The position numbers and the translations under genes are program-made. The notes under the pieces were generated by a model, which was not told where the DNA came from, did not search any database, and saw nothing but the letters and a program-made list of their open reading frames with translations. Below are positions 7,067 through 13,737 of a stretch of DNA of 13,737 bases, piece by piece. The stretch's first letter is position 1. The number at the start of each line of letters is the position of its first letter. The DNA is taken from assembly GCA_030040235.1 (NCBI GenBank), contig JASHUC010000471.1:1-13737 (forward strand), written 5' to 3'. The stretch comes from Gammaproteobacteria bacterium. GTDB lineage: Bacteria > Pseudomonadota > Gammaproteobacteria > Steroidobacterales > Steroidobacteraceae.

Positions 7067-8460
7067 GCGCCTCCCGTCAGCGTGATGCGCTCGATGTCCT
7101 TGAAGGAATCGTAGCTCGAGACGATGACGCGCTCGCCGGGGGAAAGCCCGCCCAGCACCTCGATCTGCTCGAGATTGCGCCGGCCGAGCTCAACGGCGCG
7201 CCGGTGCGCGACCGTCCCACCTCGCGGCAGGACGAAGACCCATTGGCCGCCGGTATCGTCGTAGAAAGGGCCGTTGGCGACCACCAGGCCCCGGCGCGCG
7301 CCGCCGATGTCGAGGCGCAGCTGGACGGTCTCGCCGCGGCGGAATTTCTGCGCGTTGGCGGCGGTCATCGGCACGAGGTCCACCTTGAACTGCCGGTCGG
7401 TCACCTGGGGATATACCTTCACGACTCTGAAGCGCTGCGCGGGAGTGTCGCTGTCGGGCTCGGTCGTCGCGACCTCGCCGACCGTGACGCGCTGCAGGTA
7501 GTGCTCGTCGATGAGCGCGGCGACCTTGAAGCCGTCGGTCCGGTCCACCTGGCCGATCCGCTCGCCCGCCGCCTTCGACTCCCCCAGATGCGCATCGAGC
7601 AGGGTGAGCTCGCCGTCGAAGGGGGCGCGGATGAGGAGATGGTCGAGATCCTGCTTCGCGATCGTGAGGTTCTGGCGCATCTGCGCGACGAGGCGATCGA
7701 GCTCGGCGACCTGCTCGCGCTGCAGCGATTCGTCGGAGTCGCGAGCCTCGATCTCTGCCGCGACGAGCCGTTTGCGGCGCTCGGACTCGAGCTGCGCGTC
7801 TTCGAGGTCGGCGCGCCGGACGACGCCGCTGGGCGCCAGCGCGGTGAGCCGTGCGAGACGCTTACCGGCCTCGTCGGCCTGATATTTCGCGTCGATCAGC
7901 TCGCGCGCATGCGTCAGCCGGCTCTCGGAGAATTGCAGATTAGCGAGCGCGAGCCGGTCGAGCTGCTCGGAGAGCTGTCCCTCGCTGTTGAGCACTTGCA
8001 GTTGCAGCGCTGCATTGTTGAGCCGTACGAGGGGCTGGCCCGCTTTGACGAATGCGCCCTCCTCGACCTCGACCTGCGCCACCTGGCCCCCGTCCACGGC
8101 GTCGAGGTACACCGTCTCGCGCGGCTCGACGTTGCCACTCACGGGGATGTACTCGATGAAGTCGCCGGCCTCGACGGTGGACAGCACGACCCGATCGCGG
8201 CTCGTGGTGAGCGTTCGCGCGATGCCGTAACGCACGTAGCCGAAGGCAAATGCGGCCATGACGAGCAGCACCGATGCCCCCGTCGCGACCCGCCGGCGCG
8301 TGAGCCAGTGGCGCTCGATGCGCCGGTCCATCGCAGAGGGTGGAACTCGCTCGAGTTGCACCGGTTCGTACTCGCCGGAATGCGTGCCCTCGCGGTGCGC
8401 CCGCGCCTCGCGCAGCGATTCGATCCAGGGCAGGTCGGAAGATCGCCGTGCTATGGCCAT
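7063..8460 (-). CDS. HlyD/MacA-like periplasmic adaptor of ABC export pump
   Basis: This 465-residue protein is the likely bridge between the inner-membrane ABC transporter and an outer-membrane TolC-type channel. It has a charged cytoplasmic N-terminus (1-57), one membrane anchor at about 58-80 (RVATGASVLLVMAAFAFGYV), a first lipoyl half (VSGNVEPRETVYL, then GGQVAQVEVEEGAFVKAGQPLVRL, 108-147), a long polar helical hairpin (about 150-285), the second lipoyl half (DHLLIRAPFDGELTLLDAHLG, around 290-315) and beta-barrel and membrane-proximal domains to the end. The longest-frame ATG 8458-8460 lies 5 bp from the operator with only a weak purine run before it. ATG 8329-8331 (Met44, MDRRIERHWL) is an alternative that would leave a short N-terminus before the anchor. 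It is the first gene of the adaptor-ATPase-permease operon and is probably repressed by the divergent GntR protein. Confidence 0.9.
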   Translation of the reverse strand: MAIARRSSDLPWIESLREARAHREGTHSGEYEPVQLERVPPSAMDRRIERHWLTRRRVATGASVLLVMAAFAFGYVRYGIARTLTTSRDRVVLSTVEAGDFIEYIPVSGNVEPRETVYLDAVDGGQVAQVEVEEGAFVKAGQPLVRLNNAALQLQVLNSEGQLSEQLDRLALANLQFSESRLTHARELIDAKYQADEAGKRLARLTALAPSGVVRRADLEDAQLESERRKRLVAAEIEARDSDESLQREQVAELDRLVAQMRQNLTIAKQDLDHLLIRAPFDGELTLLDAHLGESKAAGERIGQVDRTDGFKVAALIDEHYLQRVTVGEVATTEPDSDTPAQRFRVVKVYPQVTDRQFKVDLVPMTAANAQKFRRGETVQLRLDIGGARRGLVVANGPFYDDTGGQWVFVLPRGGTVAHRRAVELGRRNLEQIEVLGGLSPGERVIVSSYDSFKDIERITLTGGA

Positions 8461-8465
8461 GCTCT

Positions 8466-8491
8466 TACTGTATTATCTACGTAACACAGTA
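8466..8491. promoter_or_regulatory. 26-bp inverted repeat, probable GntR/YtrA operator
   Basis: The left arm TACTGTnTTA (8466-8475) and right arm TAAnACAGTA (8482-8491) pair at 9 of 10 positions around a 6-bp spacer whose centre is TA. The repeat is AT-rich in a GC-rich neighbourhood. It lies between the divergent adaptor and GntR genes, ending 5 bp before the adaptor ATG and about 42 bp before the regulator ATG. Dimeric GntR proteins bind such palindromes and commonly repress both flanking genes. Nearby GTAC repeats at 8489-8492 and 8500-8503 may belong to the same control region. Binding is inferred, not shown. Confidence 0.7.
8472..8477 (-). promoter_or_regulatory. Candidate -10 element for the adaptor operon
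   Basis: Read on the minus strand this is GATAAT, five of six matches to the sigma-70 -10 consensus, lying inside the inverted repeat. A good -35 at 16-18 bp is not visible. An overlapping alternative is TACAGT (8467-8472) with TTGCGT 18 bp upstream. Either choice puts the transcription start within a few bases of the adaptor ATG at 8460, and the putative operator directly over the promoter. Confidence 0.35.
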
Positions 8492-8533
8492 CGCAAGTAG
8501 TACATTGGCGAGGCGCGGGAGTCAAGCTATCGT

Positions 8534-8908
8534 ATGAGGATGAGGAAGGCTCGTCACGAGTGGACCGAGGGGCCCGCGATCTACCGCCAGCTCATGGACC
8601 AGGTCATCGCGCGGATTCTCGATCACACCTACCCGGAAGGCCGCATGCTGCCCTCGGTGCGAGCGCTCGCGAGCGACTTCGACGTGAACCCGCTCACCGC
8701 GGCCAAGGCCTACAAGGAGCTCGCGCGCGACGGCCTGATCGATCGGCTGCGCGGCGAGGGACTCGTCGTCGCCAAGGGCGCGCGCGACTCGCTTCTCAAG
8801 CGCGAGCGCACGCGGTTCTTCAAGGACGAATGGCCGCAGCTTCGCGATCGGCTCCGACGGCTCGGAATCGACATGCGAGCGCTGGCGGAGTCGGCGGAGG
8901 AGAAATAG
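8534..8908 (+). CDS. GntR-family transcriptional regulator, YtrA-like
   Basis: This is a 124-residue DNA-binding protein with an N-terminal winged helix-turn-helix (about 12-82: [14 protein letters not shown], then [31 protein letters not shown] in family style, then the wing [10 protein letters not shown]). Only about 40 mostly helical residues follow. This short tail, lacking a large ligand domain, is typical of the YtrA subfamily, whose members usually repress their own gene and a neighbouring ABC transporter operon. That fits the divergent adaptor-ATPase-permease operon and the palindrome between them. ATG 8534 has GGGAG about 12 bp upstream; ATG 8540 (Met3) is an alternative with GAGG too close to it. 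argS follows on the same strand after 31 bp, so read-through into argS is likely. Confidence 0.9.
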   Translation: MRMRKARHEWTEGPAIYRQLMDQVIARILDHTYPEGRMLPSVRALASDFDVNPLTAAKAYKELARDGLIDRLRGEGLVVAKGARDSLLKRERTRFFKDEWPQLRDRLRRLGIDMRALAESAEEK

Positions 8909-8926
8909 ACTTCCGCGTTTCCTCCG
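8895..8926 (+). other. Hairpin at the gntR-argS junction
   Basis: The bases CGGAGG(AG)AAA at 8895-8905 can pair with TTTCCTCCG at 8918-8926, giving 9 base pairs with a 2-base bulge. The hairpin contains the regulator's stop codon and ends 13 bases before the argS TTG. No T-run follows, so it is not a standard intrinsic terminator. It might affect argS translation or RNA stability, or be incidental in GC-rich DNA. Confidence 0.35.
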
Positions 8927-8939
8927 ACGCGGACATCCC

Positions 8940-10589
8940 TTGAAGCAATCGCTCGAGCAGCTGCTCCTCGCCGCCCTGGAAAGTCTCCCGGGCGGAGTTC
9001 TCCCTGCGCCGCCGGATGCGGCAGCGGTGACGCTCGAGCGGGCACGGGACGCCAAGCACGGCGATTTCTCGAGCAATGTCGCGCTGCGGCTTGCCAAGGC
9101 CGCACGGCGCAACCCGCGCGAGCTCGCGCAGGCGATCGTCGCGGCGCTGCCGCCGAGTCCGCTCGTCGCGCGGACCGAGGTCGCGGGTGCGGGATTCATC
9201 AACTTCCATCTGACCCCGGATGCGTATGCGCGTGAGCTCGCGAGAATCCACGAGCTTCGGGAGCGCTATGGCCGAAGCGCGGCCGGCGCAGGCGAGCGCG
9301 TGATGGTCGAGTTCGTTTCCGCCAACCCGACCGGACCTTTGCATGTTGGCCACGGACGTCAGGCAGCGCTCGGCGATGCGCTCGCATCGCTCCTCGAGAC
9401 GCAGGGTTACGAGGTCACGCGGGAGTATTACTACAACGATGCCGGCGCGCAGATTCAGAACCTGGCCCTGTCGGTTCAAGCGCGCGCCCGCGGGATCGCC
9501 CCGGGCGAGTCCGGCTGGCCCCAGGACGGGTATGCCGGTGAATATATCCAGGAGGTCGCCCAAGACTTCCTCGCTGCGGACGGCGACATCGATGACCTCG
9601 ATGCGGTCCGCAAATTCGCGGTCGCCTGCCTGCGCAACGAGCAGGACGGGGATCTCAAAGCGTTCGGCCTCGAGTTCGACGTGTACTCACTCGAGTCGAG
9701 CCTGTATCTCGACGGCAAGCTCGATGCCATCGTCCAGGGACTGATTGCAAGCGGCAAGACTTACCAGAGCGAAGGCGCTCTGTGGCTTCGGACGACGGAC
9801 TACGGGGACGACAAGGATCGTGTCGTTCGCAAATCCGATGGCAGCTTCACCTACTTCGTCCCCGACGTGGCCTATCACCTCACCAAGTGGACACGAGGAT
9901 TCCAGAAAGCCATCAACGTCCAGGGCGCGGACCATCACGGAACGATCGCCAGAGTCCGGGCGGGCCTGCAGGCGCTCGACCTCGGCATTCCGCAGGGCTA
10001 CCCGGAGTACGTCCTCCATCAGATGGTCAGGGTCATGCGCGGGGGCGAGGAGGTGAAAATCTCCAAGCGCGCCGGGACCTACGTGACGCTGCACGACCTG
10101 ATCGACTGGGTAGGGCGGGATGCCGCACGGTTCTTTCTGGTCTCGCGCAAGGCGGATGCGGAGTTCGTGTTCGACGTGGACCTGGCACGCTCGCGCAGCG
10201 AGGAGAACCCGGTCTACTACGTGCAGTACGCCCATGCGCGCATCGCGAGCGTCATGAAGCAGCTCGCCGCGCGCGAGTTGACACTCGATCTGGCAGCCGG
10301 CCTCGCCCATGGGGGATTGCTGCGCGGTGAACACGAGCAGGCGGTGCTGCGGACACTGGTGCGCTACCCCGAGGTGATCGAGCAGGCGGCGGCAGATCGC
10401 GCCCCGCACGCGCTCGTGCATTACCTGCGCGAGCTCGCGAACGCCTTTCACACCTATTACAACGCCGAGCCCTTCATCGTGAGCGATGCGCCGCTGCGCA
10501 ATGCGCGGCTTGCCCTCGTACTCGGCGTTCAGCAGCTCATCCGCAACGGGCTCGCGCTGCTCGGCGTCTCCGCGCCCGATACGATGTGA
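8940..10589 (+). CDS. argS: Arginyl-tRNA synthetase
   Basis: This cytoplasmic class I aminoacyl-tRNA synthetase of 549 residues charges tRNA-Arg with arginine. Landmarks are the N-terminal Arg-specific tRNA D-loop-binding domain (about 1-115), the class I HIGH signature as HVGH in [14 protein letters not shown] (residues 135-138), REYYYNDAG (161-169), VQGADHHG (327-334), the KMSKS-equivalent [12 protein letters not shown] (373-384) and the C-terminal helical DALR anticodon-binding domain beginning near [10 protein letters not shown] (426-435). The start is TTG at 8940-8942: no other start codon exists in frame after the preceding stop, and the resulting MKQSLEQLL matches how ArgS proteins begin. 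The Shine-Dalgarno is poor. It lies 31 bp after the GntR gene and overlaps the SPOR gene by 4 bp. It appears complete. Confidence 0.97.
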   Translation: MKQSLEQLLLAALESLPGGVLPAPPDAAAVTLERARDAKHGDFSSNVALRLAKAARRNPRELAQAIVAALPPSPLVARTEVAGAGFINFHLTPDAYARELARIHELRERYGRSAAGAGERVMVEFVSANPTGPLHVGHGRQAALGDALASLLETQGYEVTREYYYNDAGAQIQNLALSVQARARGIAPGESGWPQDGYAGEYIQEVAQDFLAADGDIDDLDAVRKFAVACLRNEQDGDLKAFGLEFDVYSLESSLYLDGKLDAIVQGLIASGKTYQSEGALWLRTTDYGDDKDRVVRKSDGSFTYFVPDVAYHLTKWTRGFQKAINVQGADHHGTIARVRAGLQALDLGIPQGYPEYVLHQMVRVMRGGEEVKISKRAGTYVTLHDLIDWVGRDAARFFLVSRKADAEFVFDVDLARSRSEENPVYYVQYAHARIASVMKQLAARELTLDLAAGLAHGGLLRGEHEQAVLRTLVRYPEVIEQAAADRAPHALVHYLRELANAFHTYYNAEPFIVSDAPLRNARLALVLGVQQLIRNGLALLGVSAPDTM

Positions 10590-11161
10590 GAGCGGCTGTG
10601 GCCCGGCTCACCTCCCGCGACTACAAGAAGCCTCCGCGCCACGGACTCGATGCGACGCGCTGGCGTGATTTCGGCGCCGGGCTGCTCGTCGGGGCGGTCT
10701 GCATGGCGGGACTCTTCGGCGCTGCCCATCGCGCGCCGCACGGCACCTCCGAGGTGCCGCGCCCCGAGCCGCATCGCCCTGCCCCGCCGGAAGCCGCGGC
10801 CGATCCGGCCGGCCCGAGCGCCGAGCGCTACGACTTCTACCGGATGCTGCCTCATTTCGAGGTGGTCGTCCCGGAGAAAGAGCGCGACGTGAAGCGCGAC
10901 GTCCCGACCGCGACGATCGAGCGTCCGGGCGTGTATGTGCTGCAGGCGGGCTCCTACCGCGATGAGTCCGAAGCGGATCGCGTCGCCAAGCAACTCTCGC
11001 TGCAGGGCGTCGAGGCCAAGGTTCAGCGCGTCGCCGTGGACACGGATGTCTGGTATCGCGTGCGGATCGGCCCCATCAATCAACTCAGCGACCTGAACCG
11101 GCTGCGCAAGAAACTCCACGATGCCGACATCGACGCCATCGTGATACGGGTCGGCGACTGA
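10586..11161 (+). CDS. SPOR-domain, FtsN-like membrane protein
   Basis: This 191-residue protein has a short basic cytoplasmic N-terminus with RDYKK (11-15), one membrane segment (about 29-48), a Pro/Ala-rich periplasmic linker (50-80) and a C-terminal SPOR domain (about 114-190, from [20 protein letters not shown] to [10 protein letters not shown]). SPOR domains bind denuded peptidoglycan glycan strands at the division septum, so a role in division or septal wall remodelling is expected. The linker carries [19 protein letters not shown] (81-99), a block I associate with SPOR proteins encoded beside argS. GTG 10586 overlaps the argS stop codon (GTGA). GTG 10598 is an alternative, with GAGAG 5 bases before it and a start closer to the usual MAR...DYKK. 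Topology and domain are clear; precise partners are not. Confidence 0.9.
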   Translation: MRAAVARLTSRDYKKPPRHGLDATRWRDFGAGLLVGAVCMAGLFGAAHRAPHGTSEVPRPEPHRPAPPEAAADPAGPSAERYDFYRMLPHFEVVVPEKERDVKRDVPTATIERPGVYVLQAGSYRDESEADRVAKQLSLQGVEAKVQRVAVDTDVWYRVRIGPINQLSDLNRLRKKLHDADIDAIVIRVGD

Positions 11162-11175
11162 GCTCACCTCGAGCC

Positions 11176-11195
11176 CGCCGTCACGAAGGACGGCG
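11176..11195. terminator. Hairpin between convergent SPOR and ntrX genes
   Basis: CGCCGTC (11176-11182) pairs perfectly with GACGGCG (11189-11195) across a 6-base ACGAAG loop. It sits in the 35-bp gap between two converging genes, where a shared terminator is expected. Neither strand has the T-run of an intrinsic terminator, so it may work only weakly or mark RNA 3' ends. Confidence 0.45.
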
Positions 11196-11196
11196 C

Positions 11197-12552
11197 CTAG
11201 TCCTCGGTGATGGCGCGAAAATCCACCCCGAGGGAGCGCAGTTTCCGATAGAGATGGGTGCGCTCCATGCCCACGCGCTTGGCGAGCTGCCCGACCTTCC
11301 CGTTGCAGAGTAACAGCTGCTGCTGAAGGTAGGCGCGCTCGAACTGCTCGCGGGCTTCGCGCAGCGGCAGCGCGAGAAGATCCTGCTTGACGAGCGGCTC
11401 CCCGGGCGAGGATTGAATGGCGAGCTCGCGCTCGATCTCGTCCAGGCGAATCTCCTCGGAGCCGCCCTGGATGAGCAGTCGATTCACGAGGTTGCGGAGC
11501 TCGCGCAGGTTGTCGGGCCAAGGATAATTGCGCAGCCGGTTCTGCGCCGCGACGCTGAAGCGCCTGAGGGGCAGGCCCGCGGAATCGACGGCGCGGTCCA
11601 CGTAGTGCCGCAGCAGCTCCGGAACGTCCTCCACGTAGTCCCGGAGCGGCGGCACGCGCACGATGAGGGTGTTGAGATGCGCGAGCAGATCACGGCGCAT
11701 TCCCTCGCTCGTGCCCGCACGGCTCTCGATACCCGGCTGCGCAGAGCAGACGAACCGCGCATCGAAGCGCCGCGGCTCCATGCTGCCGAGCCGCCGGAAA
11801 GTCCTCGATTCGAGCACGCCGTGGAACAGCCGCTGCGCCTGCGCCGGGAGATCCTCGATTTCGTGGATGAACAGCGTCCCGCCGGCTGCCTGCTCGATGA
11901 GACCCGGGCTGTCCGCCCGGCCGAGAAGCTGCTCCTCGGCATCCGCATCGCGCAGGCTCGAGGCGACGAGCGCCACGAAGCTCGCCCCTGCGCGCGGGCT
12001 CTCGCCATGCAGGTAGCGCGCGAACGCTTCGCGGCCGGAGCCGGGCTCCCCGATCAGGAGCACCGCGGAAGGATTCGCAGCGATCTGCTGCAGCTCGGTC
12101 CGCAGCTGCTGCATGAGCTTGCTCTTGCCGGCCGGCACGAGCAGCTGCGGCGGCAGCGGGTTCGCGGGCGGGCGGCGGCGCCGGCCCGATTCGAGCGCGC
12201 GCTCGACGGTGCGCAGCAGCTTCGCGAGGGAGAGGGGCTTCTCGACATAGTCGAAAGCGCCGAGCCGGGTGGCCTCCACCGCGGTCTCCACGGTGCCGTG
12301 ACCCGACATCATCACGACGGGACAGCCATCGTTGGCGGAGGCAGACCATTCACGGAGCAGGGTGATGCCGTCCACGTCCGGCATCCAGATGTCGAGCAGC
12401 ACGAGATCCGGCGACTGCCGGGCTCTCGAGGCGCGCGCCTGGCCGGCGTTCGCGGCGACATCGACCTCGTAGCCCTCCTCGGAGAGAATCTCCTTGAGAA
12501 GACCGCGGATGTCGGCCTCGTCATCGACCACGAGGATGCGCTGCGCACTCAT
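11197..12552 (-). CDS. ntrX: NtrX-like response regulator with degenerate AAA+ domain
   Basis: This 451-residue NtrC-family regulator is the likely partner of the overlapping NtrY kinase. The receiver domain is intact: Asp10/Asp11, phospho-acceptor Asp54 (LVLLDIWMPDVDG), Ser83 and Lys105 (YVEKP). The Fis-type HTH (about 400-447, ending GMERTHLYRKLRSLG) also looks functional. The central AAA+ domain (about 140-365) is not normal. Walker A reads GEPGSGRE with Arg174 in place of Lys. The GAFTGA sigma-54 loop is missing, since EEQLLGRADSPGLIEQ runs straight into GGTLFIHE. Walker B has His230 for Asp. The FREDLYYRLN region reads MRRDLLAHLN, losing a putative arginine finger. Loss of GAFTGA is known in NtrX proteins; loss of the ATPase residues as well is unusual. 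It is probably a DNA-binding switch without ATPase-driven activation. ATG 12550-12552 has a strong Shine-Dalgarno. Confidence 0.88.
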   Translation of the reverse strand: MSAQRILVVDDEADIRGLLKEILSEEGYEVDVAANAGQARASRARQSPDLVLLDIWMPDVDGITLLREWSASANDGCPVVMMSGHGTVETAVEATRLGAFDYVEKPLSLAKLLRTVERALESGRRRRPPANPLPPQLLVPAGKSKLMQQLRTELQQIAANPSAVLLIGEPGSGREAFARYLHGESPRAGASFVALVASSLRDADAEEQLLGRADSPGLIEQAAGGTLFIHEIEDLPAQAQRLFHGVLESRTFRRLGSMEPRRFDARFVCSAQPGIESRAGTSEGMRRDLLAHLNTLIVRVPPLRDYVEDVPELLRHYVDRAVDSAGLPLRRFSVAAQNRLRNYPWPDNLRELRNLVNRLLIQGGSEEIRLDEIERELAIQSSPGEPLVKQDLLALPLREAREQFERAYLQQQLLLCNGKVGQLAKRVGMERTHLYRKLRSLGVDFRAITED

Positions 12553-13737
12553 ACGATTCTCTCCTTTCCTTTCCGCAACGGCGGCCGCAGCTCACGGAGG
12601 CTCGATGCGGGCCGGGTGGCGTCCTTCACGGGAAGCACCACGCGAACGCGCGCGCCGCCCTCCGGGCGATTGTCCGCATCGATGTGCCCGCCGTGCTCCT
12701 CGACGATTCGCTTCACGATCGCAAGGCCCAGGCCCGTCCCCTTCGGCTTGCTGGTGACGTACGGGTCGAACACGTGGGCGAGCAGCTCGCGCTGGAATCC
12801 CGGACCGCTGTCGCTCACCGTGATGACCACGTGGTCCGCGTCGGCGGCGCGCGTGGCGATCTCGACCCGGGCGGGGTCGCGCGCCTCGAGGGCCTCGAGC
12901 GCGTTCACCAGCAGATTGTTCAGAAGCTGGCGCACGCGGCCCCGGTCCGCTTCGATCACGGGGATCGCCGCAGCAAGATCCAGCTTGAGCTCCACGCGCG
13001 GGTCGTGCGAGCGATAGAGCTCGACGACCTCGGTCACGAGCTCGTTGAGACTGAACCGCGCAACGGTCATGTCGGGGGCGCGCGCGTATTCGCTGAACGC
13101 GTTCACCATCTGCTTCATGGTCTCGACCTGCTGCACGATGGTGTCGGTCGAGCGCTGCAGCACCTCGGCATCGTCGTGAGCCATGCTCGCCAGGAACCGG
13201 CGCCGCATGCGCTCCGCGGACAGCTGAATCGGCGTGAGGGGATTCTTGATCTCGTGAGCCAGACGGCGCGCGACTTCGCCCCACGCGGCATCGCGCTGCG
13301 CCTGCAGCAATGCGGTGATGTCGTCGAATACGACGATGTAGCCCCGCTCGCCCCCCTCGCCCGGCAGCCGCGTGCAGGCACTCATCAGAGCGCAATGGCC
13401 GGAGCCGCCGTCGAGATCGATCTGCTCGCGCCATTCCTCGCGCCCGGCGGCGAAGCGCACCGCGAGCGCGGCGACAAACTGGCTGAAGCGCTCGTTGCCA
13501 GCCCCGAGCTCCGGCAGCGAGCGGCCCGTCGCGTTCGAAAGATCGGCCCCGAGAATGAGCCCCGCGGCCTGGTTCGCGATTCGAACCGTGAGCTCGCGGT
13601 CGAGCGCCAGCACCCCGGTCGAGAGCCGCGCGAGAATGACCGCCAAGCGCTCGCGCTCGTGTTCGACGGCTTGCTGGCTGCGGACCGCCTCCTCGCGCGC
13701 GCGGCGCAACCGCTTGGTCATGTCGTTGAAGGAGTGC
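12549..13737 (-). CDS. ntrY: NtrY-like sensor histidine kinase (5' end outside window)
   Basis: The frame is open to the window edge: five residues (HSFND) precede the Met at 13721 and read as the end of a HAMP linker (SFNDMTKRLR), so the membrane-spanning sensor part lies outside. Numbering from that Met, a PAS domain spans about 21-140 (LAVILARLSTGVLALD to VVFDDITALLQAQ). The phosphorylation site is His156 in RRLAHEIKNPLTPIQLSAER, the characteristic NtrY H-box. The ATPase domain has its N-box at NNLLVNALEAL (268-278), G1 at DSGPGF (304-309), an F-box at FDPYVTSKPKG (318-328) and G2 at GTGLGLAIV (328-336). All catalytic residues look intact, in contrast to its partner regulator. It overlaps ntrX by 4 bp. 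NtrY kinases respond to nitrogen, redox or envelope cues in various bacteria; the signal here is unknown. Confidence 0.92.
   Translation of the reverse strand, partial: HSFNDMTKRLRRAREEAVRSQQAVEHERERLAVILARLSTGVLALDRELTVRIANQAAGLILGADLSNATGRSLPELGAGNERFSQFVAALAVRFAAGREEWREQIDLDGGSGHCALMSACTRLPGEGGERGYIVVFDDITALLQAQRDAAWGEVARRLAHEIKNPLTPIQLSAERMRRRFLASMAHDDAEVLQRSTDTIVQQVETMKQMVNAFSEYARAPDMTVARFSLNELVTEVVELYRSHDPRVELKLDLAAAIPVIEADRGRVRQLLNNLLVNALEALEARDPARVEIATRAADADHVVITVSDSGPGFQRELLAHVFDPYVTSKPKGTGLGLAIVKRIVEEHGGHIDADNRPEGGARVRVVLPVKDATRPASSLRELRPPLRKGKERIV
12559..12567 (-). promoter_or_regulatory. Strong Shine-Dalgarno for ntrX inside ntrY
   Basis: On the minus strand the sequence reads AAAGGAGAG, with AGGAG 8 bases before the ntrX ATG. 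It lies within the last codons of ntrY (encoding KGKERIV), so ntrX can be translated independently as well as by coupling through the 4-bp ATGA overlap. It is the clearest ribosome binding site in the window and fixes the ntrX start. Confidence 0.8.

Noticed and set aside
5756..8484. Long plus-strand open frames opposite the ABC operon (5756-7114, 7057-8484)
   Set aside because: Products are low-complexity acidic/basic mixtures with no family features, antisense to genes with complete catalytic motifs.
8522..9563. Minus-strand open frames opposite gntR and argS
   Set aside because: Antisense to clear coding sequence, with no recognisable domain.
11413..13017. 534-codon plus-strand open frame opposite ntrX/ntrY
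   Set aside because: It is fully antisense to two well-supported genes whose motifs are clear, and its composition is that of a GC-rich shadow frame with no recognisable domain.
1..13737. CRISPR array, tRNA/rRNA genes, insertion sequences or long direct repeats
   Set aside because: No regularly spaced repeats, cloverleaf-like segments, transposase motifs or terminal inverted repeats were seen on either strand; this is by reading, not by a covariance or repeat search.

Overview
The window looks like chromosomal DNA from a GC-rich proteobacterium, most likely a gammaproteobacterium. Three things point there: an argS gene overlapped by a SPOR-domain gene, an NtrY/NtrX two-component pair, and dense head-to-tail packing with 4-bp ATGA/GTGA overlaps. 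The exact lineage cannot be fixed from sequence reading alone. I see no rRNA or tRNA genes, CRISPR array, insertion sequence or replication origin.

Left part (1-3843) is accessory in character. It opens with the C-terminal part of a VapC-like PIN-domain toxin cut by the window edge, followed by about 350 bases without a convincing gene. Next come two leftward genes 27 bp apart: an NlpC/P60 cell-wall hydrolase lipoprotein (1926-2483) and an AmpG-like MFS permease (639-1898). Together they suggest scavenging or recycling of wall peptides. Diverging from them is a rightward MHS-family (proton symporter) MFS transporter (2545-3843).

Middle part (3869-8908) is a complete, self-regulated export locus. 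A leftward operon encodes a membrane-anchored HlyD/MacA-like adaptor, an ABC ATPase of the MacB/LolD type, and an 821-residue FtsX-type permease whose chain contains the MacB-like half twice. The adaptor and ATPase genes overlap by 4 bp, and 12 bp separate ATPase from permease. A small GntR regulator of the YtrA type is transcribed divergently. The control region between them holds a clear 26-bp inverted repeat (8466-8491) ending 5 bp before the adaptor start codon, which is the likely operator. The expected outcome is a regulator-controlled, TolC-dependent export pump of unknown substrate.

Right part (8940-13737) is housekeeping and signalling. argS starts with TTG 31 bp after the GntR gene, on the same strand, and is followed with overlap by an FtsN-like SPOR protein. 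Converging on these from the right is the ntrY-ntrX pair; the ntrY 5' end lies beyond the window. The NtrX-like regulator is the most unusual protein here. Its receiver and Fis-type DNA-binding domains look intact, but the central AAA+ domain has lost the GAFTGA loop, the Walker A lysine (now Arg), the first Walker B acidic residue (now His) and a putative arginine finger (now His). It probably acts as a phosphorylation-controlled DNA-binding protein and not as an ATP-driven sigma-54 activator.
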